64,000 nt of DNA, taken from positions 62,001 through 126,000 of the forward strand of contig JBBIME010000003.1 in assembly GCA_037444575.1 (NCBI GenBank), given 5' to 3'. The notes beneath the pieces were generated by a model. It was not told the origin of the DNA and did not search any database. It worked only from the letters and a program-made list of their open reading frames with translations. Position 1 is the stretch's first letter; the number at the start of each line of letters is the position of its first letter. Origin of the DNA: Bacteriovorax sp037444575. Lineage in GTDB: Bacteria; Bdellovibrionota; Bacteriovoracia; Bacteriovoracales; Bacteriovoracaceae. Positions 17,883 to 25,552 of the stretch are shown in pieces. The position numbers and the translations under genes were made by a program.

Positions 17883-19271
17883 TCAATGTAAATTTCCAAA
17901 TTTCATCCAAGGAGGAGTCACTTCATCAGGAAATCCTCCTGCTTCGATTTTGGTTGATGTCGGATGTTCATAATCTTTTAGGATCCCGGCATCGACATAA
18001 AATGTTCCATGCATATCTGCTAATTTAAGTCCGTAAATATTCCCCTTGCGCTTTAAACTTCTCAAAATCTTAAACAAATTTCTCTTGTATTTTATAGCTA
18101 CAGGCATAGTGTCTAATTGATATGTACCGACCTCAAGAACCTGGTTTAAAACATCATTAGGATTGAGAATAAACGATCCGTTATTTTTTTTAGCTTCCCA
18201 CCATACATCAAGTTCTTGAGGACTTACTTTTAGGTTTTTGAGAACATCATCGCGATCAATTGCGTGGGATTTATTTTTTGTTAAGACGTAATTCCATTCT
18301 GTTGGGACGTCGTAGTAATTTTGAAGTGTCGGATCCAGAATATCTTCAGTTGCATAAATTTTGATAATTGGAGTTCCAATATCAATCATATGACGAAGAT
18401 AGGCGATAGCTTCATTATTATTTCTTGTGCACCCTGAACTTCTTGGATCGGCCACAACGTTAATAAAAAGATGTTTAACTTTCTTTATGTATTTATCCTT
18501 ATCACTTCCCCAGCCAAGAGTTCCATGAGTCCATTGTCCATAAGAGAGTGGGGCGACAAAGGCCGTGTACCATCCAAAGGCACCTCTCATTTTTCCTTCA
18601 CGTTTTCCATCTGGCCCTACAGGCATGGTATTTTCTGAAAACCACTTACTCCAACCTGCTCCTGGAGTGGGAACTTCTGGATAACCATCTCTGTACCAAG
18701 CTGGATAGTGTCCTTCCGGATCTTGATAAAATTTTGCCCAACCAGTAAGGCGGTAACTTCCGAGTAAACTTCTTCCTTTTCCCTTTTGCTCTTTAGGATG
18801 ATCAAGATCCTCTCCAACAACAACTTCTGTCTGCATAAGCATTTTACTTGGACATGAATTATCCTCACATAATCTTTCATAAAGTCTCAATGTCTCGGTG
18901 GCCACATTGACGACGACAAAATATTTACCTTTGAATTCCTTGTAATCTATTTCTTTGGCAGATAAATAATCTTTTCCAATGAAATATTTAGGAGCTTCAT
19001 CAATTTTTTCACGTGTTTTTACAATGCTAATTTGAATAAATGTATCACTGTAAATAGTAGAAGGATTTATGACTTGTATTTGATCATTTAAAGAGAGTTC
19101 CCCAAGAATTTTTCCGTTATTGTCTGGAAATGATCTTACTCTAACGTTATTACTTGAAATGAAATATATTATTTGAGGATTAAGAATAATCGGAGGTGAG
19201 GTTGAAGTGTCGGCGTAGGCAAGGGAACATGTTAAGAGGAACGCAAGAAAAAGAGAGATGAAATCTTTCAT
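17883..19271 (-). CDS. L,D-transpeptidase (YkuD domain) with SH3-like region
   Basis: About 462 residues; the ATG at 19271 is preferred because GGAG lies six bases upstream, with a signal peptide following. An SH3-like segment (VRVRSFPDNNGKILGELS, about 43-60) precedes a YkuD catalytic region with QWTHGTLGWG and the active-site SSGCTRNN (Cys at about 280). A further 140 residues follow the catalytic site. Role in the family: forms or exchanges 3-3 peptide links in peptidoglycan. In predatory bacteria such enzymes also modify prey wall, which fits the neighbouring secreted proteins. Confidence 0.88.
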   Translation of the reverse strand: MKDFISLFLAFLLTCSLAYADTSTSPPIILNPQIIYFISSNNVRVRSFPDNNGKILGELSLNDQIQVINPSTIYSDTFIQISIVKTREKIDEAPKYFIGKDYLSAKEIDYKEFKGKYFVVVNVATETLRLYERLCEDNSCPSKMLMQTEVVVGEDLDHPKEQKGKGRSLLGSYRLTGWAKFYQDPEGHYPAWYRDGYPEVPTPGAGWSKWFSENTMPVGPDGKREGKMRGAFGWYTAFVAPLSYGQWTHGTLGWGSDKDKYIKKVKHLFINVVADPRSSGCTRNNNEAIAYLRHMIDIGTPIIKIYATEDILDPTLQNYYDVPTEWNYVLTKNKSHAIDRDDVLKNLKVSPQELDVWWEAKKNNGSFILNPNDVLNQVLEVGTYQLDTMPVAIKYKRNLFKILRSLKRKGNIYGLKLADMHGTFYVDAGILKDYEHPTSTKIEAGGFPDEVTPPWMKFGNLH

Positions 19272-19390
19272 TTTTTTCTCCATAGTTAATCAAGCAAAAG
19301 ATGATTGATTAGAGAGGCATTTGAATATTTCAACTATCATGAATAAACAATAAATTTATTGATAAATAATACGAATGAGTTGAATAGAAA

Positions 19391-19495
19391 TTATAATTTT
19401 TTTTGAATTAGCGATTTAGCGAAGTTTAAAAAAATAAAAAACAAAACCCCAACAATGAAACTAAATCCTATAATAATTTCACTGTTGAGGTTCAT
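19391..19495 (-). CDS. Possible 34-residue single-span membrane peptide
   Basis: An ATG-to-TAA frame encodes a peptide with one long hydrophobic stretch (residues 7-24) and a basic tail, a typical small membrane protein layout. No ribosome site is visible, so it may be chance. It sits in the otherwise empty 328-base gap between the L,D-transpeptidase and DUF1328 genes. Confidence 0.25.
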   Translation of the reverse strand: MNLNSEIIIGFSFIVGVLFFIFLNFAKSLIQKKL

Positions 19496-19611
19496 ATTAA
19501 ATCAAGCAAACTTAATTTCTACCCCCAAATTTTTTATTCATGGTGATGACAAATTCTTATCGGCCTCATGAAGTTATTTGAAAAATTTAAGTCCACCCAA
19601 TTATTCATTTG

Positions 19612-19791
19612 TTAATGAATTTGCTTTTTGCCGCCACCAACTAGGCTTCCTACGAAACTTAGTATTGCAAGAGCTAGAAATACCATTAAAAGGATTTTTC
19701 CAACCTCTATGGATATCCCAGCGATCCCATAGGCCCCAAACAAGACTGCCACTAATGCTAAGATGAAAAATGCAATTGCCGCACGTATCAT
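19612..19791 (-). CDS. DUF1328 small membrane protein (YtjA-like)
   Basis: 59 residues with two hydrophobic helices separated by a glycine-rich turn (GAYGIAGISIEVGKILL), the DUF1328 pattern. The ATG at 19791 is chosen because AGGAG lies six bases upstream. Function in the family is not established; homologues are often stress-induced. A sigma54-type promoter lies 42 bases before the start, and its leader matches that of the DUF883 gene at 25.4 kb. Divergent from the sigma54 activator gene. Confidence 0.85.
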   Translation of the reverse strand: MIRAAIAFFILALVAVLFGAYGIAGISIEVGKILLMVFLALAILSFVGSLVGGGKKQIH

Positions 19792-19831
19792 ATAGTTCTC
19801 CTGGTTTGGCCATTGACTCGTCCTTTTAAAC

Positions 19832-19847
19832 TGCATTGGCCATGCCA
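19832..19847 (-). promoter_or_regulatory. Sigma54 promoter of the DUF1328 gene
   Basis: TGGCATGGCCAATGCA on the minus strand: GG and GC of the -24 and -12 elements exactly ten bases apart. Same TGGCAT-N6-TGCA core as the promoters at 24055 and 25671. Confidence 0.75.
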
Positions 19848-19896
19848 CTTAAATTAGGTTGAAAATACATATTTTAGATAAATAAATTTGACTTAG

Positions 19897-19913
19897 GTGG
19901 GGAAAAATGCCAC
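19897..19913. promoter_or_regulatory. Candidate activator site
   Basis: GTGGGGAAAAATGCCAC is an imperfect palindrome (GTGG/CCAC arms, A-tract centre) about 50 bases upstream of the DUF1328 sigma54 promoter and about 50 bases before the activator gene. Similar G-rich/A-tract/C-rich sites occur at 24145 and 25553. Assignment is inference. Confidence 0.3.
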
Positions 19914-19961
19914 AAGAGGGGCGAGCATGAACAAACAATATTCCTTGAGGTAAATTGTCCC

Positions 19962-21377
19962 ATGAAAAACAAAAACTTGGCCTCTCTTGTAATTATTGAT
20001 GATGATGTCGACTTACTAGAACTTCTTTCGTCATTTTTTCGCCAGAGAGGTTATAACGTTTCCTCGTATGTTGATGCTCGAGTTGCCCTGTCTGAAATAG
20101 AGTCAAAAAAAGTTAGCGCTGATGTTGTTATTTCTGATTTAAAACTTCCAGTCATGTCAGGATTAGACTTTATTAAGCGAATTAGAACGTTTAATTCAGT
20201 ACTGCCCATTATTCTTATGACAGCTGAAGGGACATTAGAAATAGCAGTTGAGGCCATCGAGGCAGGAGCTTATGATTTTGTTCTTAAACCTCTCCATGTT
20301 CCACAGCTTTTAATCTCTGTTCAAAGAGCACTTTTTTTAAATCAAGTCCAAGTTGAAAATACAAATTTAAAAAATCTTTTTAATGAACAAGATTTTTTAG
20401 GGCTAAAAGGTGTTATTGGAAAAAGTCCTGGATTTAAAAAAGCTATGGAACTAGCTAAAAGAGTTTCTAGCTCTCAGGCAAATGTAATTATTTTTGGAGA
20501 GAGTGGATCAGGTAAAGAAGTTGTTGCAAAAGCTGTACATGATTTAGGGGATAGAAAGAACGGGCCATTTGTTGCAATAAACTGTTCAGCTATTCCGGAA
20601 AACTTACTTGAATCAGAATTATTCGGTTATGCTAAAGGAGCTTTTACCGGAGCAGTCGGTAGTAAGACTGGTCTTTTTGAAGAGGCCAATAAAGGGACAC
20701 TTTTTTTAGACGAAATTGGAGACCTTGCTCTTCCATTACAAGCTAAGCTTCTACGTGTATTACAAGAAAGAAAAATTAAAAGAATAGGTGAGAACCAAAC
20801 AAGAGACATTACAGCGAGAGTTATCTGTGCAACTCATAAAGACTTAAAGAAAGAAGTAGAAAAGGGAAATTTCAGAGAAGATTTATATTTTAGATTAAAT
20901 GTTATTCCCATCTCCATGCCACCTCTTAGAGAAAGAAAAGAAGATATCATTCCTTTAAGTGAATATTTTTTAAAGAAATTTTCACTTCTTAATAATGCCT
21001 CTATTAAAGGTTTCACTAAACAAGCAATAAAGCATCTTGAAAGTCTTCCGTGGAAAGGAAACGTTCGTGAGCTTGAAAATGCTATTGAAAGAGCGGTTGT
21101 TCTCACCAATTCTGAGTATGTTGATGTAGATGATCTTCCAAGTGTTGATTATGGATTGAGTGAAACAAAACAAGAAGAAAAAGGAGCAAGTGGCGCTATC
21201 TTTTCAATTAATTCAATAATGTCTTTAGAAGACATGAATAAAAAATATATCGAATTTATTTTTAAAAGAAATGGTTTTGCAAAAGAGCAGACGGCCAAGG
21301 AATTGGGGATTGATCGAAAAACGCTCTATCGAAAATTAAAAGAGCTTGAAGCAGTAGAGCAATTAACAATTCAATAA
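19962..21377 (+). CDS. NtrC-family sigma54-dependent response regulator
   Basis: 471 residues. Receiver domain 1-125 has acidic Asp13/Asp14, phospho-acceptor Asp59, Thr87 and Lys109. The AAA+ domain (about 146-380) has Walker A GESGSGKE (179-186), intact GAFTGA (226-231) for sigma54 contact, and Walker B GTLFLDEIGD (245-254). A Fis-type helix-turn-helix closes the protein (KELGIDRKTLYRKLKEL). It should be a phosphorylation-controlled activator of sigma54 promoters. No partner kinase is in the window; an HPt protein follows three bases later. Six sigma54-like promoters within 6 kb are the obvious candidate targets. Confidence 0.94.
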   Translation: MKNKNLASLVIIDDDVDLLELLSSFFRQRGYNVSSYVDARVALSEIESKKVSADVVISDLKLPVMSGLDFIKRIRTFNSVLPIILMTAEGTLEIAVEAIEAGAYDFVLKPLHVPQLLISVQRALFLNQVQVENTNLKNLFNEQDFLGLKGVIGKSPGFKKAMELAKRVSSSQANVIIFGESGSGKEVVAKAVHDLGDRKNGPFVAINCSAIPENLLESELFGYAKGAFTGAVGSKTGLFEEANKGTLFLDEIGDLALPLQAKLLRVLQERKIKRIGENQTRDITARVICATHKDLKKEVEKGNFREDLYFRLNVIPISMPPLRERKEDIIPLSEYFLKKFSLLNNASIKGFTKQAIKHLESLPWKGNVRELENAIERAVVLTNSEYVDVDDLPSVDYGLSETKQEEKGASGAIFSINSIMSLEDMNKKYIEFIFKRNGFAKEQTAKELGIDRKTLYRKLKELEAVEQLTIQ

Positions 21378-21379
21378 AA

Positions 21380-21655
21380 ATGCAAATATCAAAAGAGCAA
21401 AAAATTCGCTATCTCAATCGCCGAATTGATGAAATTAAGGAGTTAAAAGAATACCTTAAAACATCTGATTTTGAGTCAACAATTATGATTGGCCATCGAC
21501 TTAAAGGAAATGGTGCAACTTTTGGATTTCCATTAATTTCGAAAATTGGTATCTCGCTTGAAGAGGCAGCAAGGAGTAAAGATATTTCAAAAATTCAAGA
21601 GTCAATTGAAAATCTCTCAATGAGTATAGAAGAAAACTTAAAAAACTTTCAGTAA
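21380..21655 (+). CDS. HPt-domain phosphotransfer protein
   Basis: 91 residues, essentially one histidine-phosphotransfer four-helix bundle. The phospho-accepting His39 lies in IGHRLKGNGATFGF, the classic HPt signature. It starts two bases after the activator stop, so it is co-transcribed and probably relays phosphate to Asp59 of that regulator. This implies a hybrid kinase encoded elsewhere. Confidence 0.85.
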   Translation: MQISKEQKIRYLNRRIDEIKELKEYLKTSDFESTIMIGHRLKGNGATFGFPLISKIGISLEEAARSKDISKIQESIENLSMSIEENLKNFQ

Positions 21656-21659
21656 AAGA

Positions 21660-22223
21660 TCATTCATAATTAACCATTATAAGTGCCTTTCCAATTTTAT
21701 TGTCCATCAAAGATGCCAGATCCCCCCCTTCTAAAGTAGGCGGACTTCCTGTTTTCTCAAACACTTTTTTTGTCATTGAAGAATCAGGAGAAATAAGTTC
21801 TTTCATCTTATCAGGGGATTTTATCATGTTATAAGATAAAAAACCTGTGCTCATTTTCAGAGTTTCTTTCAAGTAGTTCTCTATAGACTTTGTGCGATCA
21901 TCAATAATTTTAACATCTGATTGTTTTGGTTTGAGTTTTAATGATGAGTAATCTCTATCGGCCCAGACAAGAATTTTTATTTCACTGAGTTTACTTCTGT
22001 CTTGTGATGCTTTGCGGATGAATTCTTTTAGTTCGTCCTTACTCTGATGAGTCAAAGCAGATGTCCCCTTTTGAAATTCAACAATCGTGTAGTAGGCGCC
22101 ATTGTTTCTTCCAACATGTTTAGCGGCCTCTTCAATTTCTTGTTTTGATGTATTTGTTGTACAGCTAAAAATGCTTATATGAATTGCCAAAAATAATGAA
22201 ATGAGAATGGGATTGTTTTTCAT
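21660..22223 (-). CDS. Lipoprotein, possible OmpA-like fold
   Basis: 187 residues, signal peptide with lipobox IFSC (Cys21). The segment VEFQKGTSALTHQSKDELK, followed by EIKILVWAD, resembles the first strand and helix of the OmpA-like peptidoglycan-binding domain, but the key NxxLSxxRA motif is not evident. GAGG ribosome site. It is the last gene of the hemerythrin-DUF421 unit, nine bases after the DUF421 stop. Confidence 0.65.
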   Translation of the reverse strand: MKNNPILISLFLAIHISIFSCTTNTSKQEIEEAAKHVGRNNGAYYTIVEFQKGTSALTHQSKDELKEFIRKASQDRSKLSEIKILVWADRDYSSLKLKPKQSDVKIIDDRTKSIENYLKETLKMSTGFLSYNMIKSPDKMKELISPDSSMTKKVFEKTGSPPTLEGGDLASLMDNKIGKALIMVNYE

Positions 22224-22232
22224 CCTTAATCC

Positions 22233-22742
22233 TCAATGATGGTATTTTATCACCGAAATTTTTCCGTCTTTTTCCAAGATGGCGCATTTGACATCGTCAG
22301 AGTTCATGATTTCATGCTCTCTTAAGGCCTCAAACAATTCGGCCTCTGTCACTCTTTCTCTTTTCATTACACGTTTATGAATTTTGCCATTTAAGACTAT
22401 AACTTTGGGTTTGCCTTCAATTAACTCTTCAAACCAATTAAATCTGTAAGTGAGTTCATGGACAAGAATATTTAATGCAATAAAAACACTTATTGAAATA
22501 AGTGTGGAGAAGGGACCATATTCACTCTTGAATATGGCATTTTGAATAGCGCCGCTCATGAACACAAGCACTACGAGATCCATTGGAGATAATTTTAATA
22601 TTTGCTTTTTCCCTACTATACGGACGAGGAAAAAAATAAATAGATAAATGGCGATCCCGCGAATTACTGGTTCATACCAAGGGGTGCTCAAATGCCACAT
22701 TGATTCCAATTTATCTTGCCCCCATGCTTCCGAAATATTCAT
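22233..22742 (-). CDS. DUF421 membrane protein (YetF/YcaP family)
   Basis: 169 residues. Two or three N-terminal membrane helices (about 25-95) include the family motif RIVGKKQILKLSPMDLVV. A cytoplasmic domain follows, with KPKVIVLNGKI and ELFEALREHEI, as in YetF. Function is not established; B. subtilis relatives appear in spore or stress regulons. Its first 32 bases overlap the hemerythrin gene, which indicates an operon. Confidence 0.85.
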   Translation of the reverse strand: MNISEAWGQDKLESMWHLSTPWYEPVIRGIAIYLFIFFLVRIVGKKQILKLSPMDLVVLVFMSGAIQNAIFKSEYGPFSTLISISVFIALNILVHELTYRFNWFEELIEGKPKVIVLNGKIHKRVMKRERVTEAELFEALREHEIMNSDDVKCAILEKDGKISVIKYHH

Positions 22743-23331
22743 GGGCCGTTACTGAAAAATTTCGTGCAGGCACAATGCATTTTTTTACTAAAGGCATCTC
22801 TTCTTTCAATGAAGGGTAATTCGTAAGGTCTTTTCCAGTAAATTGTCGAACAACCATAAATTGGTATCCCATTTGGTTGAGCATCTTCTTTTCAATGTTT
22901 CTTTTCAGCTCAGGGAATAACTCTTTTTCTTCTTTATTTATGTGAGTTAAAACATATTCGGCGAGGACTCTTAATTCTGCTTCCATTTTCTCATCCAATG
23001 ATTTTACGTTTGAAATCTTACTTGATAATTCTTTTACCTTTGAATCAAAGATTCTGTGTTCGACTTCACTTTCTAGAACAATTTGTCGAAGATCTTCATA
23101 TTCTTCCAAAGGTGCGTAGACAGCTTTCTTTTCACCTGCGGAATGTTTTTTTAAAGCATCAAGGAAGCATAAAGAACGTTTGAATTTTAATTTTTTATCC
23201 AGTCCTTCATCTGTTAAGTCTTCTATGCACTCTTTTAAATATGAGTGATCAACTAAAAGGATATCGATAATATTAAAATGGTTGTTCGAAGAGACTGATT
23301 TTTGCTCTTTATTCATTGATATTCTTGGCAT
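22711..23331 (-). CDS. Hemerythrin/HHE-domain protein
   Basis: 206 residues from the ATG at 23331, chosen for its GGAGG site six bases upstream. The helical bundle shows the His/Glu positions of HHE proteins: LLVDHSYLKE (helix 1), KKHSAGEKKAVY, VEHRIFD and VLTHINKEEKELFPEL. Family role: non-haem di-iron site sensing or carrying O2, or responding to NO or oxidative stress. First gene of an operon with DUF421 and a lipoprotein; a sigma54-type promoter lies 41 bases upstream. Confidence 0.82.
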   Translation of the reverse strand: MPRISMNKEQKSVSSNNHFNIIDILLVDHSYLKECIEDLTDEGLDKKLKFKRSLCFLDALKKHSAGEKKAVYAPLEEYEDLRQIVLESEVEHRIFDSKVKELSSKISNVKSLDEKMEAELRVLAEYVLTHINKEEKELFPELKRNIEKKMLNQMGYQFMVVRQFTGKDLTNYPSLKEEMPLVKKCIVPARNFSVTAHEYFGSMGAR

Positions 23332-23370
23332 CGTTACCTCCAAAAGTCATGAAGTCCTGAATCTTTAAAA

Positions 23371-23387
23371 AGCAATACAGAGGCCAA
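23371..23387 (-). promoter_or_regulatory. Sigma54 promoter of the hemerythrin operon
   Basis: TTGGCCTCTGTATTGCT on the minus strand: GG-N10-GC spacing with a consensus TTGC -12 half. The -24 half reads TGGCC rather than TGGCA. Confidence 0.7.
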
Positions 23388-23393
23388 AAATTA

Positions 23394-23424
23394 TAATGCC
23401 CTACCTTTAGGAGGTAGGGCATTA
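23394..23424 (-). terminator. Strong hairpin between the CsbD and hemerythrin genes
   Basis: Thirteen-base arms (ATGCCCTACCT core and its complement) around a 5-base loop; on the minus strand a T-rich tail follows. It probably terminates the CsbD gene, but it also abuts the hemerythrin promoter by 6 bases, so it could have a regulatory role. Confidence 0.65.
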
Positions 23425-23431
23425 AAAATCT

Positions 23432-23470
23432 ACTATAATCTATTTTGCTTGAAGCAAAATAGATTATAGT
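23432..23470. repeat. Perfect 19-base inverted repeat at the CsbD gene stop
   Basis: Positions 23432-23450 are exactly complementary to 23452-23470 with a single central base. The structure begins in the first stop-codon position of the CsbD gene. There is no T tail, so it is not a standard terminator; mRNA 3'-end protection or protein binding are alternatives. Confidence 0.7.
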
Positions 23471-24027
23471 CAAGTCGTCTCGGATGAAATAAGGGCAGAT
23501 GGTGATGTTGTGTTTGCAGAAGAATTACTTCTTCCTAGACTGATGTCCTCATTCTGTGAGAAATGAGGATCTTGATTGGGTTTGAAATCATCCGGAGCTG
23601 TTTTTATTTCGGTATCTTCTTTTATTCCTGTTTCTTCGACCTCTGGTTTGATTGGTAGCTCAACTTCTTTTACAGGCTTGCTTTGAGCAACTGTTTGCTT
23701 ATTGTTGAGTTTCATACCAGTATAATCTGCAGAATGATCATCAAAGCTTGTCATTCCACTTTCGTCTTCATCATCTAATTCGTTAAAATCTTCTTCTCTG
23801 GTCTTTCTTGCTTTAAACGCAATTCGACTACAAATTTGCTCGTACTCTTGTTCAAAATTTGTATCAGGTCCATATTTTGATTTCACTAATTTCCCTAACG
23901 AGTTTGCATTACCATGAGTCTTTTCAACTTCTCTTTCTGATAATTTCTTCCAATGAGTGAGAACAGACGTTCTTATTTGGGGCCAATTGGCTTCAATTTG
24001 TCTGTTATCTAACATCGTAAACCCCAT
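23470..24027 (-). CDS. CsbD-like stress protein with acidic tail
   Basis: 185 residues. Residues 8-55 match the CsbD family (IEANWPQIRTSVLTHWKKLSE, then a hydrophilic stretch ending SKYG). Everything after about residue 75 is acidic, low-complexity and probably disordered, which is unusual since CsbD proteins are normally 60-70 residues. CsbD genes are general-stress genes elsewhere. The ATG at 24027 has GAGAAG upstream; Met5 is an alternative. A sigma54-type promoter lies 28 bases before the start. Confidence 0.78.
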   Translation of the reverse strand: MGFTMLDNRQIEANWPQIRTSVLTHWKKLSEREVEKTHGNANSLGKLVKSKYGPDTNFEQEYEQICSRIAFKARKTREEDFNELDDEDESGMTSFDDHSADYTGMKLNNKQTVAQSKPVKEVELPIKPEVEETGIKEDTEIKTAPDDFKPNQDPHFSQNEDISLGRSNSSANTTSPSALISSETT

Positions 24028-24054
24028 CGTTACTTCTCGTTCACATACATAGAT

Positions 24055-24071
24055 TGCATGGTTGATGCCAA
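24055..24071 (-). promoter_or_regulatory. Sigma54 promoter of the CsbD gene
   Basis: TTGGCATCAACCATGCA on the minus strand, GG-N10-GC spacing, TGGCAT-N6-TGCA core identical to two other sites in this locus. Confidence 0.77.
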
Positions 24072-24144
24072 CTAGTAGGAAAATACTATTTTAAGCCTTT
24101 ATGTCGGCCACTCTTAATTCACTCTTAATTTGACCCAACTGGCA

Positions 24145-24160
24145 GGGGGTAGTTTTCCTC
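24145..24160. promoter_or_regulatory. Candidate activator site between divergent sigma54 promoters
   Basis: GGGGGTAGTTTTCCTC (reverse complement GAGGAAAACTACCCCC) lies 74 and 63 bases from the two divergent sigma54 promoters and resembles the G-rich/A-tract/C-rich sites at 19897 and 25553. Weak, inferred. Confidence 0.22.
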
Positions 24161-24222
24161 TTTCTTGTCCCATATTTGTCAGGATAGGCGTGCTGTTTTA
24201 GATGAAAGTCTTGTCGAATTGG

Positions 24223-24238
24223 AGGCATAACGATTGCA
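24223..24238 (+). promoter_or_regulatory. Sigma54 promoter of the 88-residue protein gene
   Basis: AGGCATAACGATTGCA: GGCAT-N6-TGCA with GG-N10-GC spacing and a consensus TTGC -12 half, 46 bases before the ATG at 24285. Confidence 0.7.
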
Positions 24239-24284
24239 ATTATCTTACTTATAGGAGTTAGAAAGCTTCTATCAGGGAGGAGAT

Positions 24285-24551
24285 ATGCCAGCTAAAAAGC
24301 ATCTTAGTAATAAAAGCTCTCGACAAAAAAAGTTAATCCATTCAGTACCTATAAAAAGTGGAGTGACAACTCCTTTATCTAGTGAAGAGGCCATTGTCCG
24401 TCAGTTCCATAGAATTCAAAGAGGTTATTCAATGTTGATGGCAGAAGTAGTAAAAGAACTTAACCTTGTGAAAGGATGGATTGAGAAAGAGGCCCATGAT
24501 CGCCGAGCAGAACTTAAGTCAAGAGTTCATATTAGAGCACCTAAAACATAA
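24285..24551 (+). CDS. Small basic protein, unknown
   Basis: 88 residues with no signal peptide. The N-terminus is Lys/Ser-rich and the second half is helical and charged (from EEAIVRQFHRIQ to DRRAELKSRV). No family recognised. It has a GGGAGGAG ribosome site and its own sigma54-type promoter, divergent from the CsbD gene, so it is a member of the local regulon. Confidence 0.72.
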   Translation: MPAKKHLSNKSSRQKKLIHSVPIKSGVTTPLSSEEAIVRQFHRIQRGYSMLMAEVVKELNLVKGWIEKEAHDRRAELKSRVHIRAPKT

Positions 24552-24569
24552 GGGAGCCATGCTCCCTTA
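24549..24569. terminator. Hairpin between convergent genes
   Basis: Perfect 9-base arms TAAGGGAGC and GCTCCCTTA around CAT, spanning the stop of the 88-residue gene and the end of the YqjE-like gene. No clear T tail. Confidence 0.5.
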
Positions 24570-25088
24570 GTGTCTTTCAAATTCTTCAGGAGATTTAAAG
24601 CCTGGCCCGTACATTTCTGATGCCGATTTGGCCTGTTCGCGTTTAAACGCGGCAGCCTCTCTTTTTTCCTCACGCTCTTTTATGATATCTTGAATTAAAA
24701 GAGCAATGGCCGCTTCAATTGGTGAAGGACCTGCTTTTTCTCTATGTGAAGCCTTCTTCATTTGTTTTTCATTGCGTGTAGATAGAGAATAAAGGACTAC
24801 AATAAATAAAAGACTGATGAACATCAGGATTAATCCACCAGCAACTCTTGCAGTTAATGTTGGTGAAACAATTCCACGATCATATTGATCAGCAAGATTC
24901 ATAATAACTAATCCAGCTCCTCCGGCCAGCATCGTTCCCATGGCATACATAAGAGTTAATCCAGCTGCAACTTTTAGAGCGTTTTCTCTAAAAAACTCTT
25001 TTAATTCCAAAATTGGATGCATAGGCTCAGACCTGTTTGTTAGAGGCTTAAGCAGAAAAGATAACATCAAGACAAACAATTTTTTCAT
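24567..25088 (-). CDS. YqjE/holin-superfamily-III-like membrane protein
   Basis: 173 residues from the ATG at 25088, chosen for its GGAG site. A first hydrophobic segment is followed by a charged stretch, then two strong membrane helices (about 40-65 and 83-108), then a long charged helical tail. Two-span layout and position downstream of a DUF883 gene match the yqjD-yqjE pair of enterobacteria, where the proteins sit at the inner membrane in stationary phase. Exact family assignment is tentative. Confidence 0.6.
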   Translation of the reverse strand: MKKLFVLMLSFLLKPLTNRSEPMHPILELKEFFRENALKVAAGLTLMYAMGTMLAGGAGLVIMNLADQYDRGIVSPTLTARVAGGLILMFISLLFIVVLYSLSTRNEKQMKKASHREKAGPSPIEAAIALLIQDIIKEREEKREAAAFKREQAKSASEMYGPGFKSPEEFERH

Positions 25089-25110
25089 TGAAGGCTCCAA
25101 AATATAAGAA

Positions 25111-25130
25111 GGGTCTATATGAATAGACCC
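25111..25130 (-). terminator. Hairpin between the DUF883 and YqjE-like genes
   Basis: Eight-base arms GGGTCTAT and ATAGACCC with a 4-base loop in the 67-base gap. A T-rich stretch follows on the minus strand, so it may partly terminate and lower expression of the downstream gene. Confidence 0.45.
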
Positions 25131-25155
25131 CTCACTTGTTTAGTTTATCTAATTC

Positions 25156-25401
25156 TTATTTCCTGCGAGCAACATAAGCTCCCAGCAAGAAGCCAACAGC
25201 AGCTGCGCCAAGAATTGTATAACCTGGGTTCTCTCTGACTAATTCAGAACCACGGTCGATAGCTCTTGAGCTAAAGTCTCTCGCCCGAGCAAGATATTCC
25301 TGTGCAGGTTCTACAATGTCCTCTTCAAATACATGTGATGCTCTAGCTCTAAGTTTATTTTGTTCGCTTTGACTACTACTTAATGGTGTGGACGTTGCCA
25401 T
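25156..25401 (-). CDS. DUF883 (YqjD/ElaB-like) membrane-anchored protein
   Basis: 81 residues: a charged helical N-terminus and a C-terminal anchor (GYTILGAAAVGFLLGAYVARR), the YqjD/ElaB/YgaM layout. E. coli homologues are stationary-phase inner-membrane proteins that bind ribosomes. The leader AACCAGGAGAACTATATG is identical over 18 bases to that of the DUF1328 gene. A degenerate sigma54-like site lies 62 bases upstream. Confidence 0.82.
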   Translation of the reverse strand: MATSTPLSSSQSEQNKLRARASHVFEEDIVEPAQEYLARARDFSSRAIDRGSELVRENPGYTILGAAAVGFLLGAYVARRK

Positions 25402-25462
25402 ATAGTTCTCCTGGTTAGTTGCTTCCGCGATGGTCGCAGATAGAATCTACTTCGATTAATCC

Positions 25463-25478
25463 TCCAAGATTTATGCCA
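25463..25478 (-). promoter_or_regulatory. Degenerate sigma54-like promoter of the DUF883 gene
   Basis: TGGCATAAATCTTGGA on the minus strand matches TGGCAT-N6-TG but has G instead of the -12 C. The remainder of the 25402-25743 gap holds a palindrome at 25553 and the promoter at 25671; no other gene was seen in it. Confidence 0.4.
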
Positions 25479-25552
25479 GATCTTTATTACGCACATTAAT
25501 CCTCCTTTATATATGGATTTCGATTTCGGATGAATGCTTCAAAAGTTAGAGA

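Noticed and set aside
25402..25500. Short ORF beginning at the GGAGGATTAATG near 25495 on the minus strand
   Set aside because: Runs out of frame into the DUF883 start, has no recognisable composition, and overlaps the sigma54-like site and leader.
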